A stretch of 33,343 nt of DNA from Erysipelotrichaceae bacterium (GCA_015058875.1 SVBN01000029.1:1-33343), one strand, 5' to 3'; positions 24,541-33,343 are shown, counted from the first letter of the stretch. The notes: generated by a model from the letters alone, not told the origin. Translations and numbers: made by a program.

Positions 24541-25680
24541 ATGGCAGATAAAAGAGATTACTATGAGGTTCTCGGAGTCTCAAAAAATGCGAGTGAAGAC
24601 GAAATAAAGAAAGCATATCGTTCACTGGCAAAGAAATATCATCCGGATATCAATAAGGAACCGGGTGCCGAGGATAAGTTCAAGGAGATCAACGAAGCAT
24701 ACGAGGTCCTGAGTGATGCGCAGAAGCGTCAGAACTATGACCAGTTCGGATTTGCCGGCGTTGACGGACAGGGATTCGGAAACGGATTCAGCGGCTTCCA
24801 GAGCGGCAGCTTCGATGATCTGAATGATATTTTCTCCTCATTCTTCGGCGGCGGCATGGGCGGCATGGGCGGCTTCGGCGGCAGCGCCAGACGCCAGACC
24901 GGCCCGCAGCGCGGCAATGACCGATTCATGCGGATGAATGTGGACTTCATGGACGCATGCTTCGGCAAGACGGAAACCATCGATATCGATGTGGATGAAA
25001 AGTGCAGCCGCTGCAAGGGCAACGGCGCCGAGAATCCTTCGGATATCGAAACATGTTCCACATGCCGTGGTTCGGGATCCGTCATGCGCGAACAGCGGAT
25101 GGGCTTCAGCGTATTCCGTACGCAGGAAGTATGCCCGGACTGCGGAGGATCAGGCCGCAAGGTAAGAAAAGCATGCCCTGACTGCCAGGGACGCGGTTAT
25201 ATCAGAAAGCGCACAAAGGTGGAAGTCAAGATTCCTGCAGGCATCAACGACGGACAGCAGCTCCGCATTGCCGGCAAGGGTGAGCGCGGTATCAACGGCG
25301 GCGACAACGGCGATCTGTTTATCGAGATCCATATCCGTGACCACAGCCAGTTTGTCCGTGAAGGAAAGAATATCTACCTTGAGATTCCGGTAACGGCAGT
25401 CGATGCGACAATCGGCACGAGTGTCGATGTACCGACGATCCGCGGCGAAGTTTCCATGAAGATTCCCGCAGGCACACAGGAAGGCGCGCAGTTCCGCCTG
25501 AGAGGCGAAGGTGTTCCGGATGTGCGCGGCGGCAAGCCCGGTGATCAGATCTGCACGGTCAGAATCCAGGTTGACAAGAAGCTGACAGCGAAGGAAAAGG
25601 AACTGTACAGACAGCTTCAGGAGATTCAGAACGGCACGAAGAAATCACCGTGGGAGTCCTTTAAAAAGATGTTCAGCTGA
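24541..25680 (+). CDS. dnaJ: Chaperone DnaJ (Hsp40)
   Basis: This 379-residue type I J-protein delivers [12 protein letters not shown] DnaK and triggers its ATPase. It has the J domain with HPD at 34-36, a Gly/Phe-rich segment (about 75-118), four CxxCxGxG zinc repeats ([32 protein letters not shown]) and the two C-terminal beta domains. All are intact. The SD GAAAGGA is about 10 bases before ATG 24541. It is fourth in the heat-shock operon. Confidence 0.98.
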   Translation: MADKRDYYEVLGVSKNASEDEIKKAYRSLAKKYHPDINKEPGAEDKFKEINEAYEVLSDAQKRQNYDQFGFAGVDGQGFGNGFSGFQSGSFDDLNDIFSSFFGGGMGGMGGFGGSARRQTGPQRGNDRFMRMNVDFMDACFGKTETIDIDVDEKCSRCKGNGAENPSDIETCSTCRGSGSVMREQRMGFSVFRTQEVCPDCGGSGRKVRKACPDCQGRGYIRKRTKVEVKIPAGINDGQQLRIAGKGERGINGGDNGDLFIEIHIRDHSQFVREGKNIYLEIPVTAVDATIGTSVDVPTIRGEVSMKIPAGTQEGAQFRLRGEGVPDVRGGKPGDQICTVRIQVDKKLTAKEKELYRQLQEIQNGTKKSPWESFKKMFS

Positions 25681-25703
25681 GCACGCTCAGCGGAGGTTAT
25701 ATC

Positions 25704-28271
25704 ATGAATATTGAACAGATGACGGAACAGCTCCAGGCCATCATTTTAAGTGCGCTCCAGAAAGCGCAGTCGGATGGAAATCCTGAGATTGCTGCAGAGC
25801 ATATCCTGTCCGCCATGGTCAGCGATGACGGTCTGGACGGGATCTGGAGCAGGCTTGGAATTTCAAAGCAGGAACTGGAAGAAATAATCAATGCATATCT
25901 GAACCGGCTGCCGAAGTCTTCCCAGGCGTCCCAGCCGGGTCTGTCCAGATATGTCAGCGAAGCATATAATCACGCGCTTGAGTTTATGAAGCGCCATGAC
26001 GATACCTATATGAGCAGCGGTGCGTTCCTTGTCGGTCTTCTGAAGACAAAAGCACCTGTGGTGGAGGAAATCCGCAGGAAGCTGGATGTGAATGCAAAGA
26101 ATGCCGAAGCTGCCGAAGATGAACGGAGAGGCGGTGTAAGAATGGACGAAAAGACAAATGAGAGCCAGCTTGATGCATTATCAAAATACGGTCATGATCT
26201 TGTGCAGGATGTAAAGGACGGAAAAATCGATCCGGTGATCGGCAGGGATGACGAAATTCGCAGGGTCATCGAAATTCTTTCACGCAAAACAAAGAACAAC
26301 CCGGTTCTGATCGGTGAACCCGGCGTCGGCAAAACCGCGATTGTCGAAGGCCTTGCCTGGAGAATCATGAACGGCGATGTGCCGATGGGACTGAAGGACA
26401 AGCGTCTGATCGAACTGGATATGGGCGCTTTGATTGCCGGAGCGAAATACCGCGGTGAATATGAAGAGCGTCTGAAGGGCGTATTGAACCAGGTGAAGGA
26501 AGCCGACGGAGGCATTATTCTGTTCATCGATGAAATTCATAATCTGGTCGGAGCCGGCAAGACGGAAGGCTCCATGGACGCCGCAAACCTCCTGAAGCCG
26601 ATGCTGGCAAGAGGCGAACTGAAGTGCATCGGTGCAACGACCTTTGATGAATACCGGAAGTATATCGAGAAGGACCGTGCGCTGGAACGCAGATTCCAGA
26701 AGATTCAGGTAGCCGAACCGTCGGTGGAGGATACGATCTCGATTCTCAGAGGTCTGAAGGACAGATTTGAATCACACCACGGCGTGGAGATTAAGGACGA
26801 AGCGATTGTCGCGGCGGCGATGCTGTCGAACCGTTATATTACCGACAGATATCTGCCGGACAAGGCAATCGACCTGATCGACGAGGCCTGCGCAAGCATC
26901 CGCGTGGAAATGGATTCCATGCCGGCGGAGCTTGATGAGCTGACCCGCAGGATCATGACGCTGCAGATTGAGGAAACCTCACTGAAGGGTGAAGATGATC
27001 CCAAGACGATTGAGCGGCGTGAAGATATTGAGCGGGAGCTTGCCAATCTGAATGAGGAAAAGGAACGCAAGTTCTCCAAGTGGCAGGAAGAAAAAGAGGA
27101 ACTCGATTCCGTCAAGACAGCGAAGGAGGATCTGGAAACAGCCCGTCTTCAGCTGACACAGGCACAGAACGACGCCGATTACGAGCTTGCCGCAAAATTG
27201 AAATATGATACGATTCCGTCCCTGGAAAAGAAGATTGCTTCGGCTTCTCAGAAAAAAGCGGGAGAGTCCATGATCCAGCAGGTTGTGGATGAGGACATGA
27301 TCGCAAAGATCGTATCCAGATGGACGCATATCGAAGTCAGCCGTCTGATGAGCACGGAACGTCAGAAGATCCTGCATCTGCCGGATGCACTCCGAAAGAG
27401 AGTTGTCGGACAGAATGAAGCGCTGAAGCTTGTCTCTGATTCCATCATGCGTTCCAAGGCGCAGATTCAGGATGAAAACCGGCCGCTGGGCAGCTTCCTG
27501 TTTCTGGGACCGACCGGCGTCGGCAAGACCGAAGTCGCAAAGGCACTGGCAGAGCAGCTGTTCGATGATGAAGGGAAGATCGTCCGGATCGATATGTCCG
27601 AGTACATGGAGAAGTTCAGCGTATCGAGACTGATCGGTGCCCCTCCGGGATATGTCGGATATGAAGAAGGCGGGCAGCTGACGGAACAGGTCAGAAGGAA
27701 TCCATATTCCATCGTGCTTCTGGATGAAGTCGAAAAGGCGCATCCGGATGTATTCAACATCCTGCTTCAGATCATGGATGACGGACGCATCACCGATTCC
27801 AAGGGCGTCACGGTGGACTTCAAAAACACGATTATCATCATGACGTCCAATCTCGGATCGCAGTATGCATTCGAGACGGATGCGGATGAGCGCTACGACC
27901 ACTACATGAATGAAGTGCGCAGATTCTTCAAACCGGAATTTGTCAACCGTATCGATGAGATCATTGTCTTCAATGCATTGAATACGGATATGCTGAAGCT
28001 GATTGCGGACAAGTTCCTGAACCAGCTCAGAGGCAGACTGGCCCAGCGGGATATCGAACTGCAGGTAACCGACGCCGCAAAGCAGCGCATGATTGCATAC
28101 GGCGTGGATCCGGCCTTCGGAGCCCGTCCGATGAAGCGCCATATCCAGCGTGAAGTGGAAACACTGGTCGCCAGGGTGATCCTGGAAAATCCTTCCGTGG
28201 AAGGAAGAACAATTGTCGTTGATGCGGATGATGACGGATATGAAGTATCCGTTCAGCAGAGCATGGCATAA
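25704..28271 (+). CDS. clpB: ATP-dependent disaggregase ClpB (Hsp104/ClpB)
   Basis: The 855-residue AAA+ chaperone has an N-terminal Clp domain (about 1-145) and NBD1 with Walker A GEPGVGKT (204-211). A long charged coiled-coil middle domain (about 405-520) follows, then NBD2 with GPTGVGKTE (Lys608), [34 protein letters not shown] and a D2-small domain. The middle domain identifies ClpB rather than ClpC or ClpE, and no zinc finger is present. It works with DnaK/DnaJ to dissolve aggregates. The gene starts 23 bases after dnaJ, with a small hairpin over the dnaJ stop and CGGAGG before the ATG, so it belongs to the CIRCE-controlled operon. No CtsR box was seen upstream. Confidence 0.97.
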   Translation: MNIEQMTEQLQAIILSALQKAQSDGNPEIAAEHILSAMVSDDGLDGIWSRLGISKQELEEIINAYLNRLPKSSQASQPGLSRYVSEAYNHALEFMKRHDDTYMSSGAFLVGLLKTKAPVVEEIRRKLDVNAKNAEAAEDERRGGVRMDEKTNESQLDALSKYGHDLVQDVKDGKIDPVIGRDDEIRRVIEILSRKTKNNPVLIGEPGVGKTAIVEGLAWRIMNGDVPMGLKDKRLIELDMGALIAGAKYRGEYEERLKGVLNQVKEADGGIILFIDEIHNLVGAGKTEGSMDAANLLKPMLARGELKCIGATTFDEYRKYIEKDRALERRFQKIQVAEPSVEDTISILRGLKDRFESHHGVEIKDEAIVAAAMLSNRYITDRYLPDKAIDLIDEACASIRVEMDSMPAELDELTRRIMTLQIEETSLKGEDDPKTIERREDIERELANLNEEKERKFSKWQEEKEELDSVKTAKEDLETARLQLTQAQNDADYELAAKLKYDTIPSLEKKIASASQKKAGESMIQQVVDEDMIAKIVSRWTHIEVSRLMSTERQKILHLPDALRKRVVGQNEALKLVSDSIMRSKAQIQDENRPLGSFLFLGPTGVGKTEVAKALAEQLFDDEGKIVRIDMSEYMEKFSVSRLIGAPPGYVGYEEGGQLTEQVRRNPYSIVLLDEVEKAHPDVFNILLQIMDDGRITDSKGVTVDFKNTIIIMTSNLGSQYAFETDADERYDHYMNEVRRFFKPEFVNRIDEIIVFNALNTDMLKLIADKFLNQLRGRLAQRDIELQVTDAAKQRMIAYGVDPAFGARPMKRHIQREVETLVARVILENPSVEGRTIVVDADDDGYEVSVQQSMA

Positions 28272-28281
28272 GCATGATTAA

Positions 28282-28313
28282 GGGGAAACTTTTCGGAGTT
28301 TCTCCTTTTTTTT
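28282..28313 (+). terminator. Terminator of the hrcA-clpB operon
   Basis: GGGGAAACT (28282-28290) pairs with AGTTTCTCC (28297-28305), with one wobble and a 6-base loop, followed by eight T. Confidence 0.92.
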
Positions 28314-28327
28314 ATGGCTTTCTGCAG

Positions 28328-28357
28328 GTGACCGGAGACTGTGCTTCGTAGTACAAT
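28328..28357 (+). promoter_or_regulatory. Candidate promoter of the lipid kinase-ppk1 operon
   Basis: TACAAT (28352-28357) with a weak GTGACC (28328-28333) 18 bases upstream lies just before the lipid kinase start at 28380 and after the clpB terminator. Confidence 0.4.
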
Positions 28358-28379
28358 AAAAAGCGGACAGGAACAGAAA

Positions 28380-29342
28380 ATGTTTCATTTTATCGTAAAT
28401 CCGGCAGGGGCTTCCGGCAGAACCGGAAGGATCTTCCGGAAACTGGAAGAAGAAATCAGACAGACGGGAAAAGAATATCAGGTGCATTATTCGTCACCTG
28501 TTTTCGGCATTGAGGATATCTGCCGCGATCTGACCGGAAGATATGAGAATCCCGATCTTGTGATTGTCGGCGGGGACGGCACGATGAATGAGGCGGTCAA
28601 CGGCATCCGCGATATTTCACAGGTCAGGGTCGGATATATTCCGGCGGGATCCGGCAATGATCTCGCCAGAGGCCTGGGGCTGCCGGCGGACCGGATGGAA
28701 ATTCTGCATGCAGTCCTCGAAGGAAAAGTTCGCAGATGCATGGATGTCGGACAGACGGAATTCTTCACCGTATATGACCGGAATGACAGATGCCCGAAGG
28801 CATTCGAATCGGATGTACCCGTTATCCGCAGGTGGAATGTCAGCTCGGGAATCGGATTCGACGCGCATATCTGCCAGAAGGCGGAGGCATCAAAGGCAAA
28901 AAAAATACTGAACCGGCTTTATCTCGGCAAACTGATCTATGTCGGGGTCGCCGCGAATATCGTACTGACGGAAAAAAAAGTTCCGTTTGAAATCAGAACG
29001 GATGCGGGAACGCTTCATCTGAACGACTGTCTGTTTGCGGTCGGAATGAACCAGCCGTATGAAGGCGGCGGATTCCGCTTCTGCCCCTCGGCAGAAGACA
29101 ATGACGGGAAACTGAGCGTCTGTACGGCGGATCATGTCAGACAGATTGATTTTTTCCGTATCTTCCCGTATGCCTACAGCGGAAATCATCTGAAATTCGA
29201 GGGTGTGGAAACGTTTGATACGGAATCGATGGAGATCAGGACGGCGGAACCTCTCTGGGTCCATACGGACGGAGAGATTGCCTGCATGTCGGACCATGTC
29301 CGCATGAGCATCAATGAACAGCAGCTTCAGCTGCTGATGTAA
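28380..29342 (+). CDS. Diacylglycerol/lipid kinase family protein (YegS/DgkB-like)
   Basis: The 320-residue product has the DAGK catalytic fold: FIVNPAGASGRTGR at the start, the nucleotide motif GGDGT (64-68), IPAGSGNDLARGLGL (87-101), and the C-terminal FRFCPSAEDNDGKLSV and HTDGE. Such enzymes phosphorylate diacylglycerol or related lipids for recycling into phosphatidate. ATG 28380 is chosen because AGGA lies 7 bases upstream and the sequence MFHFIVNPAG is the family start. An open frame back to a GTG at 28341 overlaps the promoter. It is followed 15 bases later by ppk1, probably one transcript. DgkB or another YegS-type substrate class cannot be distinguished. Confidence 0.9.
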   Translation: MFHFIVNPAGASGRTGRIFRKLEEEIRQTGKEYQVHYSSPVFGIEDICRDLTGRYENPDLVIVGGDGTMNEAVNGIRDISQVRVGYIPAGSGNDLARGLGLPADRMEILHAVLEGKVRRCMDVGQTEFFTVYDRNDRCPKAFESDVPVIRRWNVSSGIGFDAHICQKAEASKAKKILNRLYLGKLIYVGVAANIVLTEKKVPFEIRTDAGTLHLNDCLFAVGMNQPYEGGGFRFCPSAEDNDGKLSVCTADHVRQIDFFRIFPYAYSGNHLKFEGVETFDTESMEIRTAEPLWVHTDGEIACMSDHVRMSINEQQLQLLM

Positions 29343-29357
29343 TACATGGAGTTGATT

Positions 29358-31490
29358 ATGGCAAAAGCACTGTATAACGAAGGATACACACAGAACCGTG
29401 AGATTTCCTGGATGCGGTTCAACAACCGCGTACTGGATGAAGCGAAGGATCCCGATGTACCGCTGATCGAACGGCTGAAATTCGCGGCAATCCATTCGTC
29501 TAACCTGGATGAGTTTTTTACCGTCCGTGTCGGCAGTCTCTATGAGGCGAGAAGACTGAATCCGGAAGGTGCCGACAAGCTGTCGGGATGGACGCCGAAG
29601 CAGCAGCTGGACCAGATCTATGCGCGTGCGCGCAAGGATATTTCCAAGCGGGGAAAGATTCTGCAGGATCTGGATCAGGAAATGGTGAAGCACGGAATTC
29701 ACCGTCTGAAGCCGGCTGAGTGCACAAAAGAAGAGCAGAAATACCTGCGCCGTTATTTCAGTGACCGGGTTCTGCCGCTGATCAGCGCTCAGGTGGTGGA
29801 TACCGTACATCCGCTGCCGCGGCTCCAGTCCGGCGTTATTTACTGTGCCGGAATCCTGCGCTACAAGAACCGCGATTCCTTTGCGTTTGTACCGGTGCCC
29901 GGAGTTCTTCCGAAGGCGGTTCAGCTGCCGAGTGAAATCGGTCTGCGTTATGTGCTGACGGAGGATCTGATTCTCTGGGAACTCGGCTCGCTGATCAAAG
30001 GATCCGCCGTGCTGGAAGCACTGAATTTCCGAATTCTCAGAAGCGCGGATGTGGACCCGGAAGACGAAATGTTCGAGGATATTGCGGACTACCGTGAAAA
30101 GATGTCCAAAGTCATCAAGCAGAGAAGAAGGATGCGTGTTGTCCGCCTGGATGTATCCGACAAAATGAGCAGCGTAATGAGGAAATATCTGATGGAGCAC
30201 CTGAAATGCGACAGCGGATGCATCTTTGAGTTCCGTCAGCCGCTCGATCTGAAATATGCGTTCTCGCTTGCTTCATTTCTGAAGGAAGAGGACCGTCAGC
30301 CGCTGGTGTTCGAACCGTATGAGCCGAAGCTTTCACCGGCATTGAACTATGATCTGCCGGTATTCGATCAGATCAGAAAAAAGGATGTGCTGCTTTCCTA
30401 TCCGTATGAAAGCATGGATCCGTTTATCCTGCTGGTAAGACAGGCTTCCCGTGATCCGGATGTGACTTCCATCAGGATCACGATCTACCGTCTGGCGAAG
30501 CAGGCAAGACTGGTGGATTATCTGTGTCAGGCGGCAGAAAACGGCAAGGAAGTCGATGTCCTGATTGAACTCAAGGCACGCTTTGACGAACAGAACAACA
30601 TCGACTACAGCGAGCGTCTGGAGGATTCCGGCGTAACGGTTATGTACGGCTTTGCGGAATACAAAGTGCATTCCAAGATCTGCCTGATTACCCGCATGAA
30701 CGGAAAGAAGGCGGAACACGTCGCACTGATAGCGACCGGCAACTTCAATGAAAATACAGCAAAGCAGTATACCGACTTTGCCTATCTCACCGGGAGGGCT
30801 CCGATTGTCAGGGATGCGGTCGCATTCTTCCAGAATATGATGATCGGCAAGCTGGACGGTACTTACCGCAATCTGCTTGTCTCTCCGGTTTCTATGAAGC
30901 CGAAACTGATCGAAATGATCCGGGCGGAAGCGGAAAAGGGTGAAAACGGAAGGATCACGGTCAAGGTGAATTCCATCACCGATGAGGAAATGATCGAGGA
31001 ACTCTCCAAGGCGTCGCGGGCCGGCGTGCAGATCAATATGATTGTGCGCGGCATCTCCTGCATCCTGCCGGGCGTAAAGGAAAGGACCGAAACGATCTCG
31101 ATCCGTTCCATTGTCGGCAGATATCTGGAACATTCCCGCATCTATATCTTCGGGGAAGGAAAAGAGGAGAAGATGTATATCTCTTCCGCCGACTTCATGA
31201 CCAGAAACATGGACAGACGCGTCGAGATCGCATGCCCCATTCCGGACGCCGGATGCCGGAAACAGATTCACGCCTATCTGGATCTGTGCTTTGCGGATAA
31301 TGTGAAGGCGCGCAAGATGAAGAAGGACGGAAAATATGCAAAGATCAAAGCAGGTGAAGAAAGGATATCCGCCCAGGATGAACTGATGCGCAGCACGAAA
31401 GCAAGCACGCAGACCATCCCCACGCCTCCGCGCCGGCAGTCCATCGCCGTCTTCCGCACGGTATATTCCCGCAAAAAGAAAGAAGAATAG
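29358..31490 (+). CDS. ppk1: Polyphosphate kinase 1
   Basis: This 710-residue enzyme reversibly makes inorganic polyphosphate from ATP. Signatures run in order: NREISWMRFNNRVLDEA, SNLDEFFTVRVGSL, YPYESMDPFILLVRQASRDPDV, the autophosphorylated histidine at 438 in KVHSKICLI, ATGNFNENTAK, GISCILPG, the second histidine at 592 in LEHSRIYIF, and SADFMTRNMDRRVEI. Start ATG 29358 has GGAG 6 bases upstream; the earlier in-frame ATG 29346 has none. A tail of about 35 residues after the usual end is rich in Ser/Thr/Lys/Arg and finishes RKKKEE. It is convergent with a PPK2 gene, which uses polyphosphate. Confidence 0.97.
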   Translation: MAKALYNEGYTQNREISWMRFNNRVLDEAKDPDVPLIERLKFAAIHSSNLDEFFTVRVGSLYEARRLNPEGADKLSGWTPKQQLDQIYARARKDISKRGKILQDLDQEMVKHGIHRLKPAECTKEEQKYLRRYFSDRVLPLISAQVVDTVHPLPRLQSGVIYCAGILRYKNRDSFAFVPVPGVLPKAVQLPSEIGLRYVLTEDLILWELGSLIKGSAVLEALNFRILRSADVDPEDEMFEDIADYREKMSKVIKQRRRMRVVRLDVSDKMSSVMRKYLMEHLKCDSGCIFEFRQPLDLKYAFSLASFLKEEDRQPLVFEPYEPKLSPALNYDLPVFDQIRKKDVLLSYPYESMDPFILLVRQASRDPDVTSIRITIYRLAKQARLVDYLCQAAENGKEVDVLIELKARFDEQNNIDYSERLEDSGVTVMYGFAEYKVHSKICLITRMNGKKAEHVALIATGNFNENTAKQYTDFAYLTGRAPIVRDAVAFFQNMMIGKLDGTYRNLLVSPVSMKPKLIEMIRAEAEKGENGRITVKVNSITDEEMIEELSKASRAGVQINMIVRGISCILPGVKERTETISIRSIVGRYLEHSRIYIFGEGKEEKMYISSADFMTRNMDRRVEIACPIPDAGCRKQIHAYLDLCFADNVKARKMKKDGKYAKIKAGEERISAQDELMRSTKASTQTIPTPPRRQSIAVFRTVYSRKKKEE

Positions 31491-31504
31491 GAGAACACAA
31501 ATTA

Positions 31505-31520
31505 CCGCAGGCAGCTGCGG
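31505..31520 (+). terminator. Weak hairpin after ppk1
   Basis: CCGCAG pairs with CTGCGG around a GCAG loop 14 bases after the ppk1 stop. The downstream GATTCTTTG is only partly T-rich, so termination may be incomplete. Confidence 0.4.
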
Positions 31521-31582
31521 GATTCTTTGCTGTGTAAGGATAGAAAAATATGGTACAGGCATTGCAGGAAGGGGCAGCAGAA

Positions 31583-31601
31583 AGCCGGGTCAAGCCCGGC
31601 T
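31583..31601 (-). terminator. Terminator of the PPK2 gene
   Basis: AGCCGGG (31583-31589) pairs with CCCGGCT (31595-31601) around a 5-base loop. On the minus strand TTTCTGCTG follows the stem. It begins about 5 bases after the PPK2 stop. Confidence 0.6.
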
Positions 31602-31605
31602 CATC

Positions 31606-32538
31606 TTATTCCTTCTTTTTCTTTTTGGAAGATGTCTTTTTCTTCTTTTCTTTCGGGGCCTCTTCGCTGACGATGCCGAGATCTTTTTCCAGCGCTGCCT
31701 TGTATTCCTGGAAGGTTGCCAGACGCTCCTCGGAGACTTCCGGATACTGTGGATCCATATCCTTCAGTGTTTCGAGAATAATTTCGGATACGATGTAGCG
31801 CATGTACCATTTATGGTCCGCAGGAACCACATACCAGGGAGAATTCTTTGTGGAGGTATTGTTGATGGCATCCTCAAAGGCTTCCTGGTAGGCATCCCAG
31901 TAAGCACGTTCCTCATAGTCGCTGCCGGAGAACTTCCAGTTCTTTTCCGGTTCCTGGATTCTGCTCAGGAAGCGCTCAGCCTGTTCGTCTTTCGATACAT
32001 TCAGGAAGATTTTGACCGTGCGGATATTGTTGTGGTACAGGTAGGTTTCAAAATTGACAATGTCTTCATAGCGGTATTCGAGCGCCCGTTCAAAGTCCGT
32101 GATTCTTCTGGCTTTTGCCTGGGTTTTCCAGAGTTCCTTGACTCTCCAGATCAGGACTTCCTCATAATGGGAACGGTTGAAAATTGCAATTTCACCTTTG
32201 GCGGGAACCTGCTGTTCAATGCGCCACAGGAAGTCATGTGCGAGCTCTGTGGAATTCGGGGACTTAAAGGCTGCTTCATGGACGCCGTGCGGCGACAGGC
32301 ACTGCAGCACAGCCCGGATAGTGCCGTCCTTGCCGGCCGCATCCATTGCCTGGAACAGGAAGATGACGCCTTCCCGTTTTTCGGCATACAGCTTCTGCTG
32401 GAGCTCATCGATCTCAGCGTTGTTTTTCGCGATCTTGCGCTCGGCATCCTGTCTGTTTTTGCATAATGATGTTTCATCGGTGGAGACTTTGGAAAGCTTC
32501 AATTGTTTTGTGCCGTCATACTTATACTGGCTGAACAT
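31606..32538 (-). CDS. PPK2 family polyphosphate:nucleotide phosphotransferase
   Basis: The 310-residue kinase uses polyphosphate to phosphorylate nucleotides. It has Walker A MDAAGKDGT (65-73), the lid and Walker B-type stretch IFNRSHYEEVLIWRV (119-133), RITDFERALE, FLNVSKDEQAERFLSRI and a C-terminal PWYVVPADHKWYMR. Single-domain architecture and length fit class I or III enzymes; class III members accept both NMP and NDP, but class cannot be fixed by eye. The last 17 residues are almost all lysine with some serine, an unusual basic tail. The SD GAGGT is 8 bases before ATG 32538. It converges on ppk1, pairing polyphosphate synthesis with its use for nucleotide recharging. Confidence 0.95.
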   Translation of the reverse strand: MFSQYKYDGTKQLKLSKVSTDETSLCKNRQDAERKIAKNNAEIDELQQKLYAEKREGVIFLFQAMDAAGKDGTIRAVLQCLSPHGVHEAAFKSPNSTELAHDFLWRIEQQVPAKGEIAIFNRSHYEEVLIWRVKELWKTQAKARRITDFERALEYRYEDIVNFETYLYHNNIRTVKIFLNVSKDEQAERFLSRIQEPEKNWKFSGSDYEERAYWDAYQEAFEDAINNTSTKNSPWYVVPADHKWYMRYIVSEIILETLKDMDPQYPEVSEERLATFQEYKAALEKDLGIVSEEAPKEKKKKTSSKKKKKE

Positions 32539-32566
32539 GGGATTACCTCTTTTTCTCTTTTTTTTT

Positions 32567-32595
32567 ATAGTAACACTAAAAGGCAGAGAGCGGAA
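32567..32595 (-). promoter_or_regulatory. Candidate promoter of the PPK2 gene
   Basis: On the minus strand TTCCGC (32595-32590, weak) and TACTAT (32572-32567) are 17 bases apart, directly upstream of the PPK2 Shine-Dalgarno region. Confidence 0.4.
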
Positions 32596-32620
32596 TGTTG
32601 CTGTAAGCCTGATGCGTACG

Positions 32621-32629
32621 TGGTATAAT
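32621..32629 (+). promoter_or_regulatory. Extended -10 promoter of the 32653 gene
   Basis: TGG followed by a perfect TATAAT (32624-32629) forms an extended -10. CTGTAA 17 bases upstream is a weak -35. It is divergent from the PPK2 promoter. Confidence 0.6.
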
Positions 32630-32652
32630 AAGGCCCATGCAGGAGGAGATTT

Positions 32653-33141
32653 ATGAATACCGGTTCCAATATTATTCTGACAGTACTGTTCGGAGGCATG
32701 GGTGCATGGCTGTTCGCCGGATGGTTCCGGACCAGAAATAAAATTACAATCTACGATAAAAAATGGTCAGCAAGCAGGATTCTGTTCATTGTTGCAGGCG
32801 TGCTGTCACTGGCAACCATGTATCTGTATACTTCCGTACTCGATTTCATCCGCATCGGCGCAATGCTGCTGTGCATTATTGCCTATATGCTGACAAGGGA
32901 CGGGATCGGCGATGAAGGCGTTTCATGCAACGGAAGCTTTTATCCGTGGAACGTCGTCCGTTCCTATGATTTCCAGGAAGAGAAGAAAAGCTTCTATGCG
33001 GTCTTCAGTGTCTGGGATAAGCAGTCGAAGAAAAACGGCAATTATCAGGCAAATATCAATTTTGATCTGAAGGATGAAGAAGCGGTCAAAGAACTGCTGA
33101 AAAAGAAAATCGGAAAGCGCTACGTCAGACGCAAGAAGTAA
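32653..33141 (+). CDS. Small membrane protein of unknown function
   Basis: This 162-residue protein has about three hydrophobic helices (near 7-25, 43-60 and 64-80) followed by a soluble domain. That domain begins DGIGDEGVSCNGSFYPWNVVRSYDF and alternates beta-like and charged segments, ending in a basic KKKIGKRYVRRKK. The layout (membrane anchor plus a small PH-like or DUF5673-type domain with the G-W-I/V-x-x-Y pattern) is common in Bacillota hypothetical proteins, but I cannot name a function. GGAGG precedes ATG 32653 and a clean terminator overlaps its stop. It is monocistronic. Confidence 0.8.
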   Translation: MNTGSNIILTVLFGGMGAWLFAGWFRTRNKITIYDKKWSASRILFIVAGVLSLATMYLYTSVLDFIRIGAMLLCIIAYMLTRDGIGDEGVSCNGSFYPWNVVRSYDFQEEKKSFYAVFSVWDKQSKKNGNYQANINFDLKDEEAVKELLKKKIGKRYVRRKK

Positions 33142-33166
33142 AGGACCGTTTATATCCGGTCCTTTT
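33140..33166 (+). terminator. Terminator of the 32653 gene
   Basis: AAAGGACCG (33140-33148) pairs perfectly with CGGTCCTTT (33157-33165) around an 8-base loop, followed by one more T and AAA. It is nearly symmetrical and could also serve the minus-strand gene that ends at 33177. Confidence 0.8.
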
Positions 33167-33176
33167 AAAGTTCGTC

Positions 33177-33343
33177 TCATTCCTTTTTCTTCAGCACGCT
33201 TAGCACATATTCTTCCGACACATCAAGAAGCTCGGCTGTCTCATGTACCGCTTCGTCTTTATCCATTCCTCTGGCAATAAAGCGGCTGAATACTTTGATG
33301 ATACTTGAATTGATGCCTTCTTCCAGTCCTTCGGCTCTTCCTA
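33177..33343 (-). CDS. C-terminus of an Rpn/PD-(D/E)XK nuclease-family (putative transposase) protein, partial
   Basis: The minus strand is open from the window edge to a TGA at 33177. The 54 visible residues read GRAEGLEEGIN, then IARGMDKDEAVHETAELLDVSEEYVLSVLKKKE. The GRAEGLEEG repeat followed by a small helical bundle with xGMDxDEAxxLLDVSEEYV is characteristic of the C-terminal tail of Rpn family recombination-promoting nucleases (PDDEXK_2 transposase-like). The catalytic domain would lie beyond the window. These proteins are often multicopy and may be mobile. Assignment rests on the tail only. Confidence 0.7.
   Translation of the reverse strand, partial: GRAEGLEEGINSSIIKVFSRFIARGMDKDEAVHETAELLDVSEEYVLSVLKKKE

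Noticed and set aside
26979-28142. Minus-strand open frame of about 390 codons opposite clpB
   Set aside because: It lies wholly within the conserved ClpB middle and NBD2 region and has no independent support.
28890-30200. Minus-strand open frame of about 430 codons spanning the lipid kinase and ppk1
   Set aside because: It runs across two well-supported genes on the other strand and has no motif.
30333-31562. Minus-strand open frame of about 400 codons opposite ppk1
   Set aside because: It overlaps the PPK1 catalytic histidine regions, and its 5' end crosses the PPK2 terminator region without a promoter.

Overview
The window looks like chromosomal DNA of a low-to-mid GC Bacillota (Firmicutes). 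Evidence is strong Shine-Dalgarno sites (AGGAGG type), SigA-like promoters, HrcA/CIRCE heat-shock control, RNase J, a type 2 peptide deformylase and a DnaK of Gram-positive length. The gene content (PPK1 plus PPK2, many ATGA gene overlaps, M20 AbgB-like amidohydrolases) would suit an Erysipelotrichales-type gut bacterium, but that placement is inference from sequence style, not a database match. No phage, insertion sequence, CRISPR array, rRNA or tRNA was seen.

Layout. 1-81 is the tail of an unrecognised gene closed by a terminator. 345-6438 is a five-gene peptide uptake/degradation operon: S9 peptidase, two Dpp/Opp-type permeases, one ATPase and an AbgB-like M20 amidohydrolase, ending in a terminator. 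6604-7558 holds two tandem small heat-shock proteins behind a CIRCE element. Next come an orphan prepilin peptidase and a metal-dependent amidohydrolase (7620-9618). On the minus strand, trmO, rnj and def follow (9642-12879), each with its own candidate promoter. 13023-15288 is an overlapping ftsW/rodA-rsmD-coaD operon, followed by a candidate small RNA or attenuator hairpin and a Pr6Pr-like membrane protein. 16068-17757 is a minus-strand alpha/beta hydrolase-TetR pair whose promoter sits between two near-identical palindromes. It is divergent from a second AbgB-like amidohydrolase (17999-19354), which is followed by a YcaQ-type DNA glycosylase-like protein.

20873-28271 is the hrcA-grpE-dnaK-dnaJ-clpB operon. 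It is driven by a perfect consensus promoter (TTGACA-17-TATAAT) with one CIRCE overlapping the -35 and another just downstream of the -10. With the hsp20 CIRCE this makes three HrcA sites, so disaggregation (ClpB), folding (DnaK/DnaJ/GrpE) and holding (Hsp20) chaperones appear to form one regulon. 28380-32538 groups a lipid/diacylglycerol kinase, polyphosphate kinase 1 and, convergently, a PPK2 polyphosphate:nucleotide phosphotransferase: polyphosphate synthesis and use side by side. The window ends with a small membrane protein and the C-terminus of an Rpn/PD-(D/E)XK family protein.

Most genes are ordinary housekeeping or accessory genes. The less ordinary signals are regulatory: the paired TetR-type operators at 17781/17837, a 15-bp perfect palindrome over the rnj promoter, a promoter that fires straight into a 12-bp terminator-like hairpin at 15338, two probable leaderless genes (trmO and the ftsW-like gene), a very strong dnaK-dnaJ intercistronic hairpin, and a 20-bp-period direct repeat upstream of hrcA.
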